In this document: piece after piece, positions 1 to 11,100 of the stretch
How the letters are laid out: each line of letters opens with the position of its first letter
Position numbering within the stretch: position 1 is the first letter of the stretch
Assembly: GCA_949316235.1 (NCBI GenBank)
Contig: OX438751.1
Location: 2,745,413-2,809,412 of the forward strand
Direction of reading: 5' to 3'
Origin: Oegoconia quadripuncta
Taxonomy: Eukaryota > Arthropoda > Insecta > Lepidoptera > Autostichidae
Length of the DNA: 64,000 bases
The notes under the pieces: model-generated
Told to the model about the DNA's origin: nothing
The model's input: the letters and a program-made list of their open reading frames with translations, nothing else
The model's database searches: none
Position numbers and translations under genes: made by a program

Positions 1-30
1 CCGAAATATTTATTATTATTATACATGTAG
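1..30 (+). repeat. SINE B 3' tail at the window edge
   Basis: The first bases ccgaaatatttattatt equal the 3' end of SINE B copies such as 15309-15541. The body lies before the window. Confidence 0.5.
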
Positions 31-103
31 TCCCTCGCGGGTTTCCTAAATTTTAATTTATAGTTAAGACAAACACACATAAGCATAATGGTAGGTTAGA
101 CAA

Positions 104-258
104 TGGTATCGATTCGGATGTACACCAACTAAACTAAACAACCAGTTTTAAAGTAGTACTGTCTCTTTCTCCCTGGAACAGTACGATGCAACGGCACCGC
201 TCCAAAACTATTTTTAGTCTAGTTTAGTTTAGTTGGTGTACATCCGAATCGACACCAA
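104..258 (+). mobile_element. Short TIR element (MITE), family 1
   Basis: About 155 bp. It starts tggtatcgattcggatg and ends with the inverted match catccgaatcgacacca. A diverged copy interrupted by a LINE tail lies at 10661-11014. Confidence 0.85.
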
Positions 259-397
259 TGTTGATGTCTTTGGCAAAATTCAAAACATGTGTTTCTAAAG
301 AAATGTCATAGTTTTCGAACCCAGTTCTAACGATCAGTTAAGATTTCCACATTTGATTTTATGTTATGTAATTTACTTAATGCACCTTAGATTATGT

Positions 398-557
398 AAT
401 AAATAAATAAATATTTGGGACCCTTACACCAATCATCTAGTCCCAAATTAAGCAAAGCTTGTACTATGGATACTAGATAACGGATAAACATACATAAATA
501 TTTATATAAACATCCATGACTCAGGAATAAATGTTCATATTCATCACACAAACATGT
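398..557 (-). repeat. SINE B fragment
   Basis: Reverse complement of the 3' two-thirds of SINE B (tatccatagtacaagcttt, gagtcatgg). The head is missing. Confidence 0.8.
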
Positions 558-560
558 AAT

Positions 561-830
561 GTAGGAGACTATAGGTTAACACTTAAAATATTTTAAGAGT
601 ACATGAGCTACTTATGTAATTTATGTAAGCAACTGTTTGTCTCTCAAATAAATAAATTTTATTTATTATATTGATTTTTATTATTACGTCGTCAATGTAT
701 TAGGAGTTCAAAGTTGCGAAAAATTTTAAGTAGGTATCCTTGTCCTAGGCTTGTCGTGTATTAATAAAAATATTTCAAGATTTAGGTATACTTAAGATGC
801 TGTGTATTTAAAGAGTATAAAAAAATAGTG
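561..830. other. No gene or clear repeat recognised
   Basis: AT-rich. A possible LINE-like tail ends near 655 (ctcaaataaataaa). Confidence 0.4.
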
Positions 831-832
831 GC

Positions 833-1005
833 CCGTATTAATAAACCGTTCTCAGGATTGAGATGACGCTTGAGAATCTATTGCGTATTAAAACCTATCA
901 AAAAAATAATAATATTGAGACTGAGACGCGATCTCAATCTCGATTTATTAATACGGTACCGAGACTCGGTCTCTATCTTAATATCGCTTTAGTAATACGA
1001 CAGTT
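833..1005 (+). mobile_element. MITE family 2 (cgtattaataaa termini)
   Basis: Ends carry cccgtattaataaaccg and the inverted partner tttattaatacgg, with ctcaatctc repeats inside. Relatives: 4330-4445, 23913-24058, 26995-27430 and 53030-53115. Confidence 0.75.
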
Positions 1006-1394
1006 ATTGTGCCTCTTGGATTATCTGTGAAATTTATTCTTATGACATAATAGTTCATTTGACTTTTGTTTCCACATCCATGGCATCTGTCTTTGGCATA
1101 ATCTGGTCATTTACATAGTACATTACAGCACACTATGTTAATGAGAACGAGGTTCACTTGTACAGGAGTTTCTAGATATTAATGCCAGTTTTGTTTCGAA
1201 GTTCTGAGCCCACATGAAGGCCAAAAGACCGGTGTAGCCAGGGTCCATGGATGGAGGGATGTCAGATTTTTCAGAACAATGAGTCGGCATTGTCGCTAGG
1301 ATCTATTGTTATTATTAACAGTTTATTGCAAATAAGTATATACATAGATCTATAATATGGCGTAGGACAGAAATCTATAATGTATTATTTACTT
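1006..1394. other. No feature recognised
   Basis: A minus-strand open stretch at about 1305-1150 (SDIPPSMDPGYTGLLAFMW) has no start and no family I recognise. It is probably chance or repeat-derived. Confidence 0.3.
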
Positions 1395-1600
1395 AGCATT
1401 CCGCCTGCGCCTGCGTGGAATAACTTTGTATATCCCGCGGGAACTACTCACTTTATCGATATAAAAAATTTCCTATGTCTTAATCCAGGGTATGTTCTAC
1501 CTATATAGCAAATTGAATCCAAATCCGTTCATACGTTTCGTTGTGATTGAGCAACAAACGTCCAAACTTTCGCATTTTTAATAGTAGTTAGAAGACTTGG
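1395..1600 (+). repeat. Interspersed repeat fragment
   Basis: The segment from ccgcgggaactac to tccaaactttcgcattt resembles a fragment I recall as very common in lepidopteran genomes. Type and boundaries are not certain. Confidence 0.5.
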
Positions 1601-1634
1601 TTGCAGGAACATAAAATTTTTAACAGCTAGATGT

Positions 1635-1686
1635 ACTAACTAGATGGCGCTGTGTGTATGTCTAAGGATATTTATTTATTTATTTC
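1635..1686 (+). repeat. SINE A 3' end
   Basis: aactagatggcgctgtgtg followed by (ttta)n, as in complete SINE A copies. Confidence 0.7.
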
Positions 1687-2018
1687 GGAGTGGGTAGATT
1701 AAGCTAAATTCAATGCTATTAGATGTGCGATAGCTCAAACATTTTATACGACTTCCATCCTTTTCAAACTGAGAAAAAAGTAGAAATTTATCATTACACT
1801 ACGCCAATACTTACCAAAGCTGCATTTTCCCTTATTTAGGAATACTGTGGTAATCAAGGTCGTTCGATAGTGGACATCCATCGCTAAGGTTATCTTATCA
1901 ATTTCAGAAGGAAAGCGTATTGAACTGGTGCCGTATTATACCGGATGAGTTTTTTAACCTGCTAATTGGCTGATGTTTAGACTTATCTATCTATGTTCTT
2001 AATGGTTTATATACATTC
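1687..2018. other. No feature recognised
   Basis: Unique-looking AT-rich DNA without gene signals. Confidence 0.4.
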
Positions 2019-2083
2019 GAAATTACTATCATATTAGGTAAGTGAAATACCTTCTATTTCACTTACCTAATATGATAGTAAAA
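2019..2083. repeat. Near-perfect palindrome with 27-bp arms
   Basis: Arms run from ttactatcatattaggtaa to its inverse around a 5-base loop (ccttc). The arm matches the terminus of the MITE at 15777-16033. Confidence 0.85.
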
Positions 2084-2212
2084 ACCATGTCAAAACAACA
2101 TTAACAAAAAAAGGTTATTACAACATTTGTGACTACCTGAATGACAAAAACGCTTGGTATACTTCGCCTAGCTGCCAAAAAATATAAAATTGTATTAGTT
2201 GTATAATTTTAT

Positions 2213-2350
2213 ATAAAGAAAAAAGAAGAGAAAAATGATCCTATGGGTTTCCTGCGCCGCTTCTTTTCCCACAGATGATTTCCCTTTCCGAAGCGGTGGT
2301 AGCTTGGACATATTGACTGACCGAAAAATGCTTAAGCCCTATTTTTATTT
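2213..2350 (-). repeat. LINE-like 3' tail fragment
   Basis: Reverse complement of 39473-39600; shares ccgccgcttcggaaaggga and gaagcggcgcaggaaactc. The purine-rich tail is ataaagaaaaaagaagag. Confidence 0.7.
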
Positions 2351-2430
2351 CCAATAGATTTCAATTGACATTCAACAAATGATATCATGTATCTTACGTT
2401 GAAATAAATGCTTGAAGTTTGAAGTTATAT

Positions 2431-2545
2431 ATAATATAGGTATTTATGTATGTTTATCTGTTACTAGTATCCCTAGAACAAGCTTTGCTTCGTTTGTGAT
2501 TAGATGATTGGTGTAGGTAAGTGTCCGAAATATTTATTTATTCTT
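2431..2545 (+). repeat. SINE B 3' half
   Basis: Runs from tatttatgtatgtttatc through aagctttgctt to ccgaaatatttattta. Confidence 0.75.
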
Positions 2546-3040
2546 TTGATTGTCATTGGATTTCAATATATTATATTCTTATCATTTTAGTTATTAATCC
2601 TACAGGAATATACCGTAACCTTCTGTCCGGTAATGTTCACTGTACGCAATCGAAACTTTTCAACATAATCAATTGCCAAATACTTGACCCGATATACTCC
2701 GATATATTGATCGATTGAAGTAATTATTGTGATAGCTGATATCAAAGATTATATCAGACATTATTAAACTTTTGACAGTTACCGCATAATAAACGACGTA
2801 CAGTCGGCAGTTTGAGTATATCGGTACAGTATTGCATATCTGTTCCCAGTTGACTTGGAACCTAATTGTACCTACCCATGTATAAAATGAGTATTTTTCT
2901 TTTGTTTGTGTTAAAATTTTTTTTTTTTTGTTAGAGTTTTATTTTTCTAAGCTCCGCCAATAGCTCCGGACATATCCGGGGAACGAGCGAGTCAACCCCA
3001 ACACGAGTATTATATTTTACTCTCTGGGGATGCCTCAATA
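2546..3040. other. No gene recognised
   Basis: A T-run near 2918 is followed by ctccgccaatagctccgg and may be a LINE tail. I see nothing firmer. Confidence 0.3.
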
Positions 3041-3044
3041 CTGT

Positions 3045-3315
3045 TATACAGGGTGTAACGGTTAAGTGTAGTCATATTTTAAGGGCTTGTTCTACCCATC
3101 AATACGAACAACTTTTACTATGGGGGCAACTTCGAAATCGCGAAAAAAAAATCAGCTGTTTCATACATTGCATCGGGAGGTTATTGAAATTTTCTATGGA
3201 ACAGCTCATTTTTTTTTCGCGATTTCGAAGTTGCCCCCATAGTAAAAGTTGTTCGTATTGATGGGTAGAACAAGCCCTTAAAATATGACTACACTTAACC
3301 GTTACACCCTGTATA
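3045..3315. mobile_element. Foldback MITE with about 115-bp arms
   Basis: Begins tatacagggtgtaacgg and ends with the exact inverse. The arms pair almost perfectly to ttcgcgatttcgaagttg. The loop is about 40 bases. Flanking TA on both sides fits a TA target duplication. Confidence 0.9.
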
Positions 3316-3333
3316 CTATTACAGGAGAAATAA

Positions 3334-3390
3334 AAGTATTTTTATTTTTATTTTATTTTTATTTTATTTTTATTTATTTTTATGTTTTTT
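3334..3390. repeat. (TTTTA)n low-complexity tract
   Basis: Runs of tttta/tttat ending in a T13 tract. Confidence 0.8.
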
Positions 3391-3394
3391 TTTT

Positions 3395-3665
3395 TTTATG
3401 ATTGACTGGATTCGCGTTTGACCACAATCTCACCTGATGGAAAGCGACGATGTGGTCGGAGATGAAGCACGCGATCTCAGTAAATGCCTATTCACTCTGC
3501 TCTTGAAGATCCCAAGGTTGTAGGATTCAGGAATTTATGTATTTTTTTTATAAATATCAATCGATCAAATGCGCTTTATTGTTTAAATAAGGAAGGTACA
3601 TTTGAATATCTTATGGAAACTACAAATTAGGCGGCCTTATCGCTAACAGCGATCTCTTCCAGGCA
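3395..3665 (-). repeat. Two LINE 3' tails
   Basis: 3395-3530 shares cgcgtttgaccacaatctca with 44100 and 52710. 3540-3665 carries ggcggccttatcgctaacag, the reverse of a 3' tail with a gatcgct/agcgat stem-loop. Confidence 0.7.
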
Positions 3666-3787
3666 GACCTATCGTCACGGAATTAAATACGAGTAATTTA
3701 ATTAAGTGGGTTAGCATGAATAATTTCCCAATTATTAAGTAAGTATATATCAGAGAGTAAAGTATAAATAGATATTCACACATGTAG

Positions 3788-3905
3788 GTTCCATTCCACA
3801 GTACCTTAACAACTAGGCTTGTATTGTGGATACTAGATGGGTATGGTATGGTTACTGGATGGTTACACAAATTCGTTTTTTTTTTGAAAATATATACATA
3901 GGTAT
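3788..3905 (-). repeat. SINE A remnant
   Basis: Matches the 3' body (aactaggcttgtattgtgga, tactagatgg) but is degraded. Confidence 0.6.
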
Positions 3906-4068
3906 GCATGTAGGGCGTAGGTACATGTATATGTTAGTAATTAACCTATACATTGTAACTATGACATGTGTAATGCAATTAGAGATAGATCCATAAACTT
4001 TATTCGCATTAGGTATAGTTCACACACAGTTATGCTATACATACAAAACAGCTTTCAGTGTTTCACGC

Positions 4069-4148
4069 TTTCACCTTCGACCTCATCTTCACTTAACATC
4101 AGGTGTGATTGAGGTCAAGTACGAACCCGTCGTGCATAAAAAAAAAAC
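4069..4148 (+). repeat. SINE C 3' end
   Basis: cttcgacctcatcttcactt to gtcgtgcat, then an A-tail; equal to the end of full SINE C copies. Confidence 0.85.
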
Positions 4149-4154
4149 AATAAT

Positions 4155-4445
4155 TAGGGTGATTAAAAACTAAAGTAAAAAATTAAAGAGACATGTAGAA
4201 CAAAATCATGTGTGTGCCGCAGTAATACAAAAGGCTTATAGCTTAGTGTGTGATTTTATTTAACTAATAACGGGGTAAATCACTGGTATTCTGCTATGCC
4301 CGAGTTGGCCACGAACCTACTACGAGTACAACAGACAATGCCGTATTAAAAAATCGATCTTGAGTTTGATATCGCGTCTCAGTTTCAATACTATTTTTTT
4401 TAATATGCAACAGATTCTCAAGCTTCAACTTAAGATCATCTCAAC
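4155..4445 (-). repeat. Dispersed repeat plus MITE family 2 copy
   Basis: 4190-4310 shares tgtgtgccgcagt and actggtattctgct with 14450-14540. 4340-4445 is a family 2 MITE fragment (gatatcgcgtctcag, aatatgcaacagattctcaa). Confidence 0.6.
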
Positions 4446-4511
4446 TGTGTACTGTGTACCAATATTTTAGTTTTATGATGAATCAGTCCTGAATTTTTTT
4501 TTGTTTTTCAA

Positions 4512-4898
4512 TAAATAAATATCCATGGACATACACACAACACCATCTAGTTCCACATTAAGCAACTATAGGCTTGTGTTGTGGATACCAGATGGTTGAT
4601 ATACTTCACAAATACTTTTTTTTGTAAATAAATAAATATAGTATAAATCAACAACATCCATAACTCGAGAACACATGTCTATGGAACTGGAACCTATGTC
4701 AGCTGGCATTATTATGATTTAGTTTAAATTTCTCACAAATTTTCATGTACATGCCCCATGTAAGCTGAATAAATGTTTTCCTTTCTTTCTTCTTTTTTTC
4801 TATATTCATCATACAAACATATGCCCCTAGCGGGATTTGAACCCGCAACCTTTTCGTATAGCAGTCAGAGTTTCTAACTACTACACCAAACAAGTCAT
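4512..4898 (-). repeat. SINE A with an element nested in it
   Basis: Full SINE A in reverse: (taaa)n tail, agatggttgatata, B box ggatttgaacccgc and head ctacaccaaacaag. Interrupted by a 121-bp insert after 4682. Confidence 0.9.
4683..4803 (+). mobile_element. Insert within SINE A, flanked by TCTAT
   Basis: Direct tctat at 4678-4682 and 4799-4803. The insert ends aagctgaataaatgttttcc plus a TTTC-rich tail, like a LINE 3' end. The same family lies reversed at 16035-16140. Confidence 0.75.
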
Positions 4899-5003
4899 CA
4901 ATTGTATCTAAAATTCAACAAATGCCTCGCCGATCTATTTATTTCCATGCAAGCTTATCATCCAGAAATGTTACAATAACCTTTTGCAAATATTCTCCTT
5001 CAG

Positions 5004-5138
5004 GCTCATACCGAAGGTCATAAACGGCGGCATCGCGGGCATCGTTGGCGTGTCCGTGGTGTTTCCCCTCGACCTGGTGAAGACGAGACTCCAGAACCAG
5101 ACCATCGGGGCCAATGGCGAGAGACAGTACAAGAATAT
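5004..5138 (+). CDS. Carrier copy 1, exon 2
   Basis: Acceptor ttctccttcag, donor gtaagt. Encodes transmembrane helix 1 and the PLDLVKTR signature. The phase (1 base in, 2 bases out) and 135-nt length equal exon 2 of copy 2. No ATG occurs at the exon start, so an upstream exon is required. Confidence 0.9.
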
Positions 5139-8100
5139 GTAAGTCATACATTTCAGCCAGTCTTTAATCCATTTTGGTTCTATGCTTTAGCAATCTTCTT
5201 CAGCTCAGCTGTCACCTATTCGGACATGCTTTATACAACGGTAGCCAGCAAGAGATTGGGAGTGACTGGGCATTTGCCGGAGAGAGCAGTCGATCTTAAA
5301 AGATACTATTCAAATTGTTATGGTACATTAAAACATAAAACCTACATAATAATACTTAATTGGAACTGTAACACTAGTGCCTGAACTAGGAAAATCCTAT
5401 GTTTCAGGCGAAGCTAGGGGCTTCTATGACTTAAAATAATATAATCATATAGATATAAGCTAAAAATCTATAAATAAAGTACATATACAGAATAAATGTA
5501 TGCTTAAAGATTACTTCAAGACAGTCAATAACTTCTCTGTATCCTCGTAGGTCAAATTTTGAAGAAAATCTTGTAGTAATTTCTTATTGTGACTGTAGGT
5601 AAGGTGGTACATGGCAATTTTTGCATTTAATCTATTATAAAGAAGTGGTCCTAGAAAATAGTAGGTCAGTGTCGTCGGCGTATGATACAATTTTGCCATG
5701 AGCTAATTTTAAATTGCACAAGTCATTTATGTAAATTAAGAACAAGGTAGGGCCTAAAATACTTCCTTGGGGAATTCCAAAATGGGTATTTATTTGGTCA
5801 GAGCTAAGAACATTGCCTATTTTATTATTGAAATCAACATTGCCGTATATATTATGTAAATGGCTTAAAAGGAAGGAAATAACCAATCTAAGTACTTAAA
5901 ATGTGATTATTCATAAGTCCCAAATACTATTCTTCAAGCTGGAATCTCAATCCGTTAGCGTCAGAATGGCTGACACTATGAGTTTATTCAAGGATTACTA
6001 CCTATTTGCTACCTTTCCTAAATAATTGCTACTTATGATATATTCTAAGAAATATGAAAAAAGTTTGACCAGCCATGATATCGGGATCACCTATCCATGG
6101 ACCGCGTCAGAGGTTGTGTAACTTCGCTAACAGAAAAGTAATTGCGAGTGCACCAGTATTGGTATCTAAACGTTTTGGTCGATTACGGGGTTAGGTCACC
6201 TCGTTTCAGTATTATTATTTTTTACAAGCTTTTAACTTGTCTTTTTAAATTATTGTTAGTGTACATCATTGATGAAACTCTGCTATGCACATAATTAATT
6301 TCGTTGCCGTGCGGTTAAAATTAATCTCCCTCCCTTTATCTTATCGATAATGCTCTTACTCCAAAATAGCACAGATTACATGTCGTGTTCGAGTGGTTTT
6401 TATCAGCGGCATACTTAATAGTTTATCTTATGTTGCATCTCACTTTATGTCACACGATACACTTTACATGAGTGACAAAACTATTAGCCTGTAATCTATT
6501 AGGTCCGTACCTATGAAATTGGCGTTTTGTATGAAAAATTTCATTAAGACTGTTTTCTCCATACAAACATTTTTGATTTTTTTTTGGGAACGGCAAATCC
6601 AAATTTAGCTAAACTTTGTTTGTATTATCGGATAACATTAAGTTAAGTATAGGCAGCGTTTATTTTTAAAAGTAACCGCTTTATAAAAGTTTCAGGGAAT
6701 CTAAGAAATGATTATGGGAAGCATATGAAAAGAGCTCTGTTAAATTTTTTATTATTATGTGATTTAGCCCAGAATTTAAAAAATATTTCATTTGAAACCT
6801 TGAAATAATATTCCATTTTCCAAATAAAAAATAAATTTGGATATAGCTTTGAAAATCGCAGGAATTGGTACATATGATTAACAAAGAAAAAAAACTCCAA
6901 TTTTTTAGGTAAAGATCCAATATTTAATGACAAAAATACCAGCCCACTGCTAGCATAGGCCACCTTTTTTTTGACGCGTGGAAATGCATTAGACATTCCG
7001 CGCAGCTCCTCGGGGGGGGGGGGGGGAGCTGCGCGGTTATGTGATACTCCCCGAGCAAGGGCTCGGTATACGCACTAAAAACCCTGCGCTGAATCCCCCT
7101 GGTGGTGCAGGCCCCCTGACGAATACGGCCACCGCCCCAACAGCATAGAGATGTATTGCGAAACATTTTACATACATGACGTCACTACCTGTATCTCAAA
7201 TGTGATGGTCAGAGATATCCCAAACATTAGCATTAACATGTGCTTGAAACAACATCCACGGTTCATCTTTCGAAATATAAGAAAAACACGTACGTTCGGC
7301 AAATACTATAAACAAATCGCTCTCGATTGTATTAATAAATGTATGTTTGTGTGTGTTTTTTCACTGGTTTCTTCTCCTCCATTCTATACACTATGGGGGC
7401 ATTAATGTTTAGCTGCAGCTGACGACCTGTTTGGTGTACTGGTTAAGAACTCAGGCTGCTATACCAAAAGGTCGCGGGTTCGAATCCCGCTAGGAGCATA
7501 TGTTTGTGTGATGAATACAGACATGTGTTCCCGAGTTATGGATGTTTTTCATTTATATAAGTATTTATTTACAAAAATAAATGTATTTCTTTAGTTTATC
7601 AACCATCTGGTATCCATAATACAAGTCTATTTGCTTAGTGTGGAACTAGATGGCACGTGTATTTATTTATTTAGATATCAATTTAGTTTACATTCCGTAG
7701 GTTCGACTGCTTCAGACAGAGTTACGCGGCGGAGGGCTACTTTGGCATGTACCGCGGATCAGCCGTCAATATCCTCCTCATCACTCCAGAGAAGGCCATC
7801 AAGTTGGCAGCCAACGATATGTTCCGGCATTACCTGACGCAATCTGATGGGTAAGTTTATCTGTTGTCTTGGCTCCGAAAAACCTCCTAACTTCGGAATA
7901 AGTGGATAGATAGATAGATAGATAGATAGATAAAGCGTTTATTTGCATATTACAGAAACACATACAAAAATATTCGACGCAACAATCATTCTGCTTGGTG
8001 TTATTCTTACACAATGTAGCCTTATTTCACAGTAAAAAAAATAAAAACTAAAATTAAGTACAACTGTTACAACTTATAATAGAGTTGTATGTGTATCTGT

Positions 8101-11100
8101 ACCACAAATGGGCCATCGCTCAGTGGGGATCCTCACCTATAGCGGTAAGACACTGATTTTCAGCTAGTGCCCTGCCAGAGAAAGCGAGGGTAGGGTACCA
8201 GTGCAAAAATTTTCAATAACAACTATAAGTGTGTATTCTATAAAGATCATATTGTACGGTGGTGTATAGTAATTGTATGGATCATAATGATACTCGTTTA
8301 AAATAATAATTGTCAAAAGTGTACTTAACATAATTAACTAAATACCTACCATGCGAACGAATCAATTTGTCTGTGAGCAGCTACCGCTAAGCTATTCGAA
8401 ATGTTGCAAATGCTTTCGGAATATTCATCTTTTGTATTTCTAGCAGATGTGCTTTAATTCGCTTCTTGAAAGAAAACTGTGGAGGGATGTAATAAGAGTT
8501 GGATTCACAAATTCATATTGAATTATTATTGGTATTTATTTTGTCGATGACTAGTCTTATAATGAAGTATAAAACAAACACTCATAGTCGTGAATAGACG
8601 TTCTCCAAATTTTAAGGTTTCCAATACCGAACGAATATTTAGAACATTTAGACGGGTAGCGGGTATCGTTTGCGCCGCTTCTTTTACTAGTCTCATACGG
8701 TTATGTTATATCATCAGCTCGCTGCCGATATTCCGTCAAATGATCGCTGGCGGTTCGGCCGGCGCATGCCAAATCGTGATCACCACGCCGATGGAGCTGC
8801 TCAAGATACAGATGCAAGACGCCGGCCGCGTTGCAGCGCAAGCCAAAAAAGGTACGCACGCCATATATCCACACATTCTAAGGGGCTACCGTTCTTCCTC
8901 TATATGGATATGTTATGTATACAACGGGTTGGTACTTGACCTCAATCACACCTGATGTTAAGTGAAGATGAGGTCGAAGCGTACTGACCCGGAAACCCCA
9001 ACACATTTGGAGGACTGGCTATCTTAACTCTGACAACCGGAACACAACAATGCTATTAACATTGCTGCGTGTCGGCAGATTTAGATAAGGTCTACGATTC
9101 GGAGGCCGCGGGTTCGATCCCCAGCGGGGTACATGTTTAAGTACTCGGTTTGGTTGGTGGTAGAGCATTTTGAATGTCCGCCTGGCTAGCTACTACCATC
9201 TTATCTAAATCTGCCGCCAAGCAGCAATGTTAATAGCATTGTTAGGTTCAGGTTGTCAAATATAAGATAGCCAGTCCCCCAAATGTGTTGGGGCTTCCGG
9301 GTCAGTACGCTTCTACCTTTGACCTCGTCTTCGATTAACATCAGGTGTGATCAAGTACCGTCAGTCGGTCATAAATAAGAAATACCCTCTCTCAATGACA
9401 GGAGATTGTACTCTAACAGTGGGGATGTGGATGATGATCATTTTATTTTCAATAAACGTTTTTGTCCATCTTGACAGAGGGCAGAGAGTTTAAAAGAACC
9501 ACAGCATTAGCGCTGACGAGGAAGCTCCTCGCCGAGCGTGGAGTGCTCGGGCTGTACAAGGGTATAGGAGCGACGGCGTTGCGCGACGTCTCGTTCAGCA
9601 TAGTATACTTCCCGCTGTTTGCGACTCTCAACGACCTCGGCTACGATCCCAAGACTGGTGGCTCGCCATTCTGGTGAGTATTTTTAAGAATTGTTTTGTT
9701 GAATGTACAATAGGTTTTAAATTGCAAGCTGTAGGAATAATAATTATACATTTTGTTTTAAAAAAGTCTCAATTAAAAATCTAGCCCCAAGTCCCTGGTT
9801 GGTGGAATCGTATCCTGAAAGCTGGCCGCATTTCGTCGTTGTACAGCAAGGCTGATTCTTTGACCAAAGTATTGTGAAATTAAAATTTTTTTTTGTCGCC
9901 AGGGTGTCGTTCCTCTCGGGTCTGTTCAGTGGCATGGTGTCGGCGGCCGTGGTGAACCCCATGGACGTGGTGAAGACGCGCATGCAGACCCTCACCAAGG
10001 GCACCGGCGAGCGACAGTACTCCGGCATTCTCGACTGTATCACGTGAGTTACCCGCTATACCCATTATCACACTAATATTGCTGCCAAGTCCGTGTCGGG
10101 CCACGGGCCAATAGGGTTTCCTTAGCCGTTTTGAAACACGAAGTTTGTTTTTGAAGTTGAAAGCATTGAAAGAAAGAAAAATTAATTTAAACCCATCTCA
10201 TGACACAAAGAATCAGGTACAAATATTACACAGTCGAGACACAAGCAAAAAATAACATTCTGTTTGCCATCTAATTGTCGGTGTCGCAAGGTGGAGTCAA
10301 AAAGGTCTCCAACTCAGCATGGGTTGTAGCCGTTCACTACAACGCTGGTTTTCAGTGGAGCCTCCAAATGACGCACGCACGTTAACAAATGTACATATAA
10401 ATAACAATTACAATTAATAGGAGTAATCAGCAAGATGCGATGAGAGGATACATACGTGTATACATCTCTATCAATAATAAAATGATCTCCTTAACAATAA
10501 TACACCCTATTATATAAACAAACCTACGTGTTATAGAAACAGTATATAATATCAGTAAATAATGAATAAATAAAATAATAATATATACATAACATACATA
10601 CATAACCTATTTTAATTTCAGGCAGTCAACGTGAGAAAGACACTGGCTTTACATGGTCAATGGTGTCGATTCGGATGTACACCAACTAAACTAAAACCAG
10701 TTTTAAAGTAATACTGTCTCTTTCATATAGTATAAGGATTTAGATATATTATACTTTTGTAAGTTTGATTTACGCTACGCAGCAGTAGCGTATTATACCA
10801 AGTTCCTTTGCCATGGTTGTCTGGAAGAGATCGCTATAAGCGATAAGACCGCCTTTGTACACCTGTTAGAATAATGTCACTGTGTATATTTTTAAGCTGT
10901 GTACAATAAAGATTTTTTTCTTTCTTTCTTTCTTTCTCCCTGGAACAGTACGATGCGACGGCACCACTCCAAAACTGGTTTTAGTTTAGTTGGTGTACAT
11001 CCGAATCGACACTAATATCGTCATTCATACATTAGACAGAGAATACTCACTCCATAGACAAAGAAAACCGTCATGTAATTCACAACCCATCTATCCGAGT

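Noticed and set aside
8590..8955. A 121-codon plus-strand frame spanning carrier exon 4
   Set aside because: Only 8718-8851 matches the carrier; the rest is intron sequence and a SINE read through the splice sites.
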